DNA of 64,000 nucleotides from assembly GCA_964036155.1 (NCBI GenBank), contig OZ038422.1, positions 12,795,201 to 12,859,200 of the forward strand, written 5' to 3'. Of the stretch, positions 58,133-64,000 are shown in pieces. Source of the DNA: Diploscapter coronatus (taxonomy: Eukaryota; Nematoda; Chromadorea; Rhabditida; Rhabditidae). The notes beneath the pieces were generated by a model. The model had not been told where the DNA came from, made no database searches, and saw only the letters and a list, made by a program, of their open reading frames with translations. The translations under genes and the position numbers were made by a program. The stretch's first letter is position 1; every line of letters starts with the position of its first letter.

Positions 58133-61100
58133 TCATTTGACTTGTCCGTCCAACTTCACTGGGTTCGTCTTCTCACTCGACGCCTCTACCGTTTTGTCCG
58201 ATCGCTCGGCTTTCTGAAACCGATTAAAATAGCCTATTCTCAAAAATTGGAGATCATGGATCATGATTCAATATTTTGAAAGGTATCAATTAAAATCAAT
58301 AAAAAAAATTAACATTCATTTTAAAATAGAATATTCTGATTTTTTTTATCAAAGAGCGATTTCAACTATTGTCGTCTTCTTGAGAGTTTGCACTAATCAC
58401 AAATATCACAAATGCAGTCTGTAGAGGCAAAAGTAGGAGGGGTAATGCCAAGCTCGTTAGATGTCTCTTCGAATAATTGCACTCATTTCAAATGATTATA
58501 GTGTGGAGATACGAAACCTCTTCCCAGAAAAGTAAGGCAATCGTTTGGTTGACAAATTGACCCTTCCTGGCTTGTATGGTTTCTGCAGAATAGAACAAGT
58601 TTTCCTTCTAATAATAATGGGCGTGCTGATTGGAGCGTGTTCGTTATTAATGCAAATTTGTAAGACGACAAAATGAATCGAAGAAAATAGAAATTAGCAT
58701 AAAACCTTACGCTCTTCTCCTCCTTCTTGCTTGCAGTCGCCTCGATGATCTGTTGCTGGGAAACAAACCCGCCTTCGTCTTGAGCGAATGCAAAACCGTC
58801 TGAAATTTCTCATTTAAAAAATTAGGCTGAAATTTAAGTCGCACTTTTCAGCAGTTCGTTTTCGGTCTTGATTCCGACGATATCGCAAATCTTGTAGATC
58901 GGCTTGTAGAGATAGTCGTAGTTGATGCTTCGGACTCCCTGCAAACCAATATTTTTTGGGATTACGGGAAGATGGCGTCCAACCTGCTGAACGAGCATCA
59001 ATTCAGCATCTGATCGATAGATCGTACGGCGGATTCTAAAGAATTATTATTTATCGGTAACTTTCAGATAATCTAGGTATTTTCAGTATTTTTTTTGGAA
59101 AGTTGATAAAATTTAGGGAAAATGATACTGGGAAAGCGTGGTCTTCATAAATTTCCTCCAATTTCTTCATTAATAATTTAAGATAGGAAAATATAGGTGA
59201 AGTTTCAAGAAGAAAAGCTGCTTTTCACCTACGCTTTGAAGGTGATTTCGATCACAAAAATGAGTCCTAGCACGAGGCCGCCGAGGCAAAAACTGTTCAT
59301 GTAGGGGATTTGCAGGAACAGCAGGTCCTTTTGCGGCTCAATGAAGCGGATGTGCTAGATAAAAATCGATAATTTATTCTAAATCGATAAGTTTGAATAA
59401 GTTTACTGGCGTCATAAACGAGTTCCACGCGATCATCACGAGCATTAGACTTAGCGACAGGAGCACTGAAACCGGCGCCCACTGAAAACTGGCGTTATAA
59501 AATAAAATAGGGCGTCAAAAGGACGTTGTTTGAAAAAGGCGTACGTAAGTGATGGAGTCGGTCTCGATGAGCATCTTCAGATTGACGACGCAAATCGCGA
59601 GGGCGTACACCGTATTGCCCACCACGTACAATCCGCACGGCCGACCGGTCGAGTCCAGGGCTACTTTAATTAGTTGCCGTAATCCTTGCAAAATCTATAT
59701 TTCTACAGTACTTCCCAAGTAGTTGTTCAGATAGTTGATGATGTTGATCGTCATCGCGTGGAACACTGCACTTAACGCCCATGACGCTATTCTCTAAAAG
59801 TAGCCCATAGACATTATGTGATGACACATTTTTCGTTGTGACGCCCTTTCTTACGAATAGATTGATGTCCTTGTTGTAGAAAGTGTAAAGTTTCGTGTTA
59901 GCGATCATGAAGTCTACCGGCGCGGGCCGATCAAAAACCCCCAAATTCAGACAGGGCCATCTAAAATTAAATTTTTGGCGAAGATGGTGGATCGAGAAAA
60001 GTCCGAACTCACGCACAATACCACATGCTATAGAGCTGCGAGTCGATGGTGTCCACGACCAACTGCGCCGTGTGGCCGTTGAAGAAGATGAAGTAGATCT
60101 GAAAATCCTATTATTTTATGGAAATTAAGAAAAAATCCACACATGCAGAATACTCTCCAAAAGCCCCTTGTATAGCACGAACAGGACGACTTTGGTGGTG
60201 CGGAACAGGGATAGGGTTCCGTGAACGAAGAGGAGCCTTTCCAGATGTTTAAACTGAAAAATAGTCCGAGATAAAGCTGATTTTCATTGGAATTCAATAG
60301 GAGGTCTTTGGTGAAGCTGATCTTCGCCGTTATTCAATCAAAATAAAATATTTTTATTCTCACTGTAAATTTTATTCTACCTTAGTAACAGCGTAATCCG
60401 CGCTCGTTGCCGCTTGCATACCCTCTTTTCCCGCGATTCCGACGCCTACGCTTGCTCTCTAAAACATATGGCGTCATTGGCGTTTTTCGAAAGATATGAC
60501 GGCACACCTGAATCATCGCAACGTCATTTCCCCCGTCGCCGATCGCCAACACGCTCCCCGAGACGTTCTGCTTCACCATGTCAGTGACATCAGCCTAAAC
60601 AATAAATAAAATCTATCTCTTGTGGCGAAATGATCGTTCTCGAAAAATCGCGAATTTGTGAGCATTTTGAATGCATTGTCAAAACGCACAAACTGACGAC
60701 AAATGTCTATGGTTTTCACTTCAGAGTAGGTGAATTGTTCATTTCTCCATCAAAATTCAAGTCCTCCGTCAAGCAGACAGTTGAGTTTTAAGAGAGAAAT
60801 GAAGAATTCGACTGCTCCGTAGGAGTGAAGAAATGGAAATGGTAGATATTTGTGGTCAGTTTGTGCATTTTAATGATGTATTCAAAGTGTTCACAAGTTT
60901 GCATTCTTTTTCGGAAACGGTCACTTCATGGAAACAGACGATAATGCCTTTTAAAAAATAACGCTCCAACCTTCTGCATTGGCGTACAACGACAGCAGAT
61001 GACACTGGAACAGCACAATGCGACGCGCATGAATTGGAACCTCAGATCTTCGTCGTCGAGGACGAACGAGAGCGACTGAAAGAGTCATTTAAAAGGCGTT

Positions 61101-64000
61101 ATCGAAGGGCGTTCTTTTACCGTAGCGTCCACGATTAGCGCCAGTCTCAGATTCCTGCTGGACAAGTTATCTCCCAGAATCGAGACGAACCCATTGATTT
61201 TTTGCGTTGTCGAAACAGCGTCTTGAGTTTCCAGTAGCAAAGTCAGGATTTTGGGACTTAGCAGTTTACAGGAAGATCCTAAAAGGAGGGTTTTATAAAT
61301 ACTGATTTCATAAATCCCCCACATTCCCTCTTAAATTTTAAAACCTTATATATCTCCTACCGATATTCATGGCAGTTTCCAGCTTGTCCCCAGTCAGAAC
61401 CCACACGCGGATGCCGGCCACTTGGATTTTCTCAATCGTTTCTATGACGCCGTCCTGGAGTCGGTCCTCTATTGCTGAGATTCCGATCAACTCGAAGTTC
61501 TGGAACAAAAAATGGAAGTGCCTAGGGAATTTCAATTTTTTTTCTCGAACATAAAATATTATGCAAAAATACACGAAAATTGACACAATGTTTTCAGAAA
61601 ATTCAGGAATTATGCTCCAGAACCGAAAATTTTATATTCTTTGGAAAAATAAACTCGTCCCGAAACCTTCTCGATCTGTTCGGCGCAGTCGTTGAGCAGC
61701 TCCTTTTTGGCGGAGCCCTGTGCCAGCATCGCCTCATCGTACCGCTTTTTCCAGCTTCGATATTCCGATTTTCTGATCTCTCTGGCGCCGAAACATAGGG
61801 TGCGATATCCTGAAATTTAATACATTTTTAAAATCCAGATTTCATATATCATTTTAAAGAAAGAGATTTTATAAATTTTATAAACCGAGACTTCATATAA
61901 CCCTCACCTTCAGATGCGAAAGCGGAAAGATGAGACTTGGAGCGTTTGATGACTTTGGGAGGTGTCGTCGCTAAGCGGCTCATGATCATGGTATCCTAAA
62001 TGGGATTTCGTATATCCAGGGATTTGATGTATCTTTACCGCTCCCTTGCAGTATATCATGATCTGGCCCTCCTTGTTCCTGACGATCACCGACATCCTTT
62101 TCCGCTCAGAGTTGAATTCCAGTACGGCCAATAATTCAAACTCGAGAAATCGCGCACCCTAAATTTAGCCACGCTTAAAAGAGAGGCCCCCTGTATTACT
62201 AACTATCTGGTAATCGCAACCGCCTATACTGGTAACAGGTTCTTTTTTCTTATTTCTCACCTTGACTACACTCCTCCACTCTCGAATCCGGTTACTAGTA
62301 CAGGCGGTTAGTAATACAGGGGCCGGAAAAGGATATATGAAGTCCCTCTTCACTTACATTTTTGATGAGGACCTTATGCATGGATCGCGAGTGGAACTTG
62401 TAGCCGGCATTGGCAGCGAAGGTGACTATTGTGAGCTCATCTGAAAGAAAGGGGATTTTAAATACCCAGATTTACGAAATCTATTTTAATCAAGGATTTC
62501 AAATGTGTACATTGAAAATAAATTCTCCACTATTAAAATTCTCGATATGAAGACCAACTTTGTTGATGAATTTTATATATCCGCATGTGCCAAACTCGTG
62601 AGAGTTACAAATCTGGATATATGAAAATCGTTTTCTCTTACCAGGAGAAGTAGCATGATATTCGATTCGTTCGTCGACGTTTTCCGTGTTGACCGTGTGA
62701 CAGACGGCGCACGCCAAGAAGAACTGATGGATTTGGGAGGAATTACTCTGAATGACGTCATTAAAAATAACGCTATTTTTAAAAGAAGTCATAAGGCGTC
62801 ATATTTTACCATTGAATTATTAGCTAGATGTTCGAGCATTTTCCTCGCATAAAAATCCATGGTCCGTTTCGACTTCTTATTGGCGTATTTGACTCCGCCC
62901 ACAGAGCATTTTCTGAAATTGCAGGAGCTATTTTCGTGAAGATCGGCTTTAAAGAATGCATTAATTTCAATTGATACAAACGTAAATAATACATATCGGA
63001 AGAAATTATAAATAGAGTGATGCAATTCAATTTCGCCCCTTGTCGATTTGTGTACCATGAAAATTTCCCTATGAGAAAATGACGAAGATCTGCTTTTTCC
63101 ACCCACCGAAATCTCATCTGATTCTGCGTCAGAGTCCCAGTTTTGTCCGATATCACATAGGAGACTCTGCCTAGTTCGGAGATCAACGAATAGGTTTTCA
63201 CGTCGCAGCCCTTCTTGCCCTCATTGTTCATCAATTCCAGGTCTCTTTTGATGTGCAATCCCTGAAATCGATCTCTTTTCAAATAGTGCCAAAATCTAAA
63301 AATGATCTCTTTCCAACCTGCAGCACTTCAACGCACTCAATGGACACGAACAACGACATGGGGATGAAGCCGGTCAACATAATCGAGCACTCCAAAAAGC
63401 GGTAGAAATAGCTGTCTGAAAAGCGTGCGATATTTTTGCAAGTTTCATTTTTGGCCCCGCCTCCTGTCGAAATTCTATCTAAATCCATGCTCAAATTCTG
63501 CAATGTAAGCCACACCTATTATTGATTCTTTTGACTAACCAACATAAGGCAACCCCCAGAGAATCTCGAAATTTCGAGGCGGCCAGACGCGCATCACGAA
63601 GCCGACGACGACATTCGTTAGAAAATACGCTCCCGAATTCATGTATATCGACCAATTGACCACGCGGTGTAGATGAGACCTTAAAAGAAGTCACATTTTA
63701 AATGGCGTCATTAGAAGACGTTATCCTACGTCTTTATCGCCCTGTCGATGCTGTTCATCATCAGCTTGGTCTGCTTGCCCGTGTAGATGACGACGCCGTA
63801 GATGTACTGGGTGTTACGCAGACGGGCGCCTCGCATGAGCATATTTCCAATGCCTAAATTATTCGATGACGTTATGGCGTTTAAAAGGCGCCATATTTAC
63901 CGAAGGGTATTCTGCTCTTATCGCCCGAGGCGGTTCTATTCGAGGTGTCCAGAAACTGCGCCCCAACTTCGATGTAGCCGTCCATTTCGTACAGATTCTT
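58133..64000 (-). CDS. P4-ATPase phospholipid flippase, 5' end outside window
   Basis: More than twenty exons continue from the window edge to TGA at 58133-58135. In order they encode the end of the actuator region ([18 protein letters not shown]), membrane segments, and a PISLY-like loop [11 protein letters not shown]. The phosphorylation motif DKTGTLTQN follows (63121-63147), then nucleotide-binding motifs [14 protein letters not shown] and [27 protein letters not shown] and CCRCTPMQK come next, then the hinge [10 protein letters not shown] (60508-60540, with Gly where Ala is usual) and [13 protein letters not shown]. The remaining membrane helices precede a C-terminal tail with [16 protein letters not shown]. 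The family flips phospholipids to the cytosolic leaflet of plasma, Golgi and endosomal membranes with a CDC50 partner. The tail resembles C. elegans TAT-2/3/4-type pumps, but I do not assign a symbol. Several introns carry the GGATATATGAAATC-like motif and one carries a hairpin element. Confidence 0.94.
62185..62324. repeat. 140 bp hairpin element in a P4-ATPase intron
   Basis: The left end GGCCCCCTGTATTACTAAC and the right end GTTAGTAATACAGGGGCC are complementary over 18 bases, followed inward by CCGCCTATACTGGTAAC paired with GTTACTAGTACAGGCGG. It lies inside an intron between the exon coding VLIKN and the exon coding GARFLEFE, so it is spliced out. It is probably a MITE. The core TACTAGTAAC resembles, but does not match, the element at 57688. 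Confidence 0.8.

Noticed and set aside
1..64000. Search for tRNA, rRNA, SL RNA, CRISPR arrays, prophage or bacterial operon signals.
   Set aside because: No cloverleaf with a GTTCGANTC box, no known RNA core and no direct-repeat/spacer array was found. The spliced nematode gene structure makes prokaryotic features unlikely.

Overview
The window is nuclear DNA from a free-living-type (rhabditid-like) nematode. Genes are split by many short introns, several start codons sit 0-2 bases after a spliced-leader-type TTTCAG/CCAG acceptor, and several gene families are typical of nematodes: a DUF273 glycosyltransferase-like gene, lineage-expanded UDP-glycosyltransferases, a nematode-style nuclear hormone receptor with a FGCKGFF P-box, and a histidine acid phosphatase. 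Most introns end in AAATTTAG rather than TTTTCAG, a minority end in TTAAG, and about 5% of the introns I could place start with GC instead of GT. Models were built by hand, keeping reading phase across every junction. The species was not identified.

Layout. 1-421 (+): 3' end of an unrecognised gene. 504-2879 (-): secreted or membrane-anchored histidine acid phosphatase, preceded at 2.9-4.05 kb by a dense field of TGATAA sites, the signature of an intestinal ELT-2-type enhancer. 4.1-11.2 kb: no gene seen, one small MITE. 11292-18958 (+): discoidin-domain receptor whose kinase domain lacks HRD and DFG. 19-21.4 kb: intergenic. 21412-30453 (+): class IIa histone deacetylase (hda-4 type), with two transposon-like inverted repeats in its introns. 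31148-39483: a 3.54 kb direct duplication separated by 1.25 kb of unrelated DNA. Each copy holds an intact UDP-glycosyltransferase and the 3' half of a DUF273 gene; only the second copy keeps the complete DUF273 gene (38672-40783, -). 41345-43534 (-): PiT-family phosphate transporter. 44497-47385 (-): two-Ig plus TSP1-like single-pass membrane protein (FAM187-like). 47657-48507 (+): unknown 195-residue helical protein sharing a 271 bp divergent promoter with it. 51294-54525 (+): nuclear hormone receptor with a long Q/N/S-rich tail. 56455-57231 (+): secreted protein that is almost entirely Lys, Arg and Ala. 58133-64000 (-): P4-ATPase (lipid flippase), 5' end outside the window.

The genes do not form one pathway. 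Most are single-copy housekeeping, signalling or chromatin genes. The accessory features are the UGT/DUF273 duplication, at least six different short inverted-repeat elements lying mostly in introns, and a recurring intronic 14-mer (GGATATATGAAATC). The observations most worth following are the secreted polybasic protein, the recurrent AG|GC donors, the receptor pseudokinase, the GATA-site field, and the mosaic identity of the duplication.
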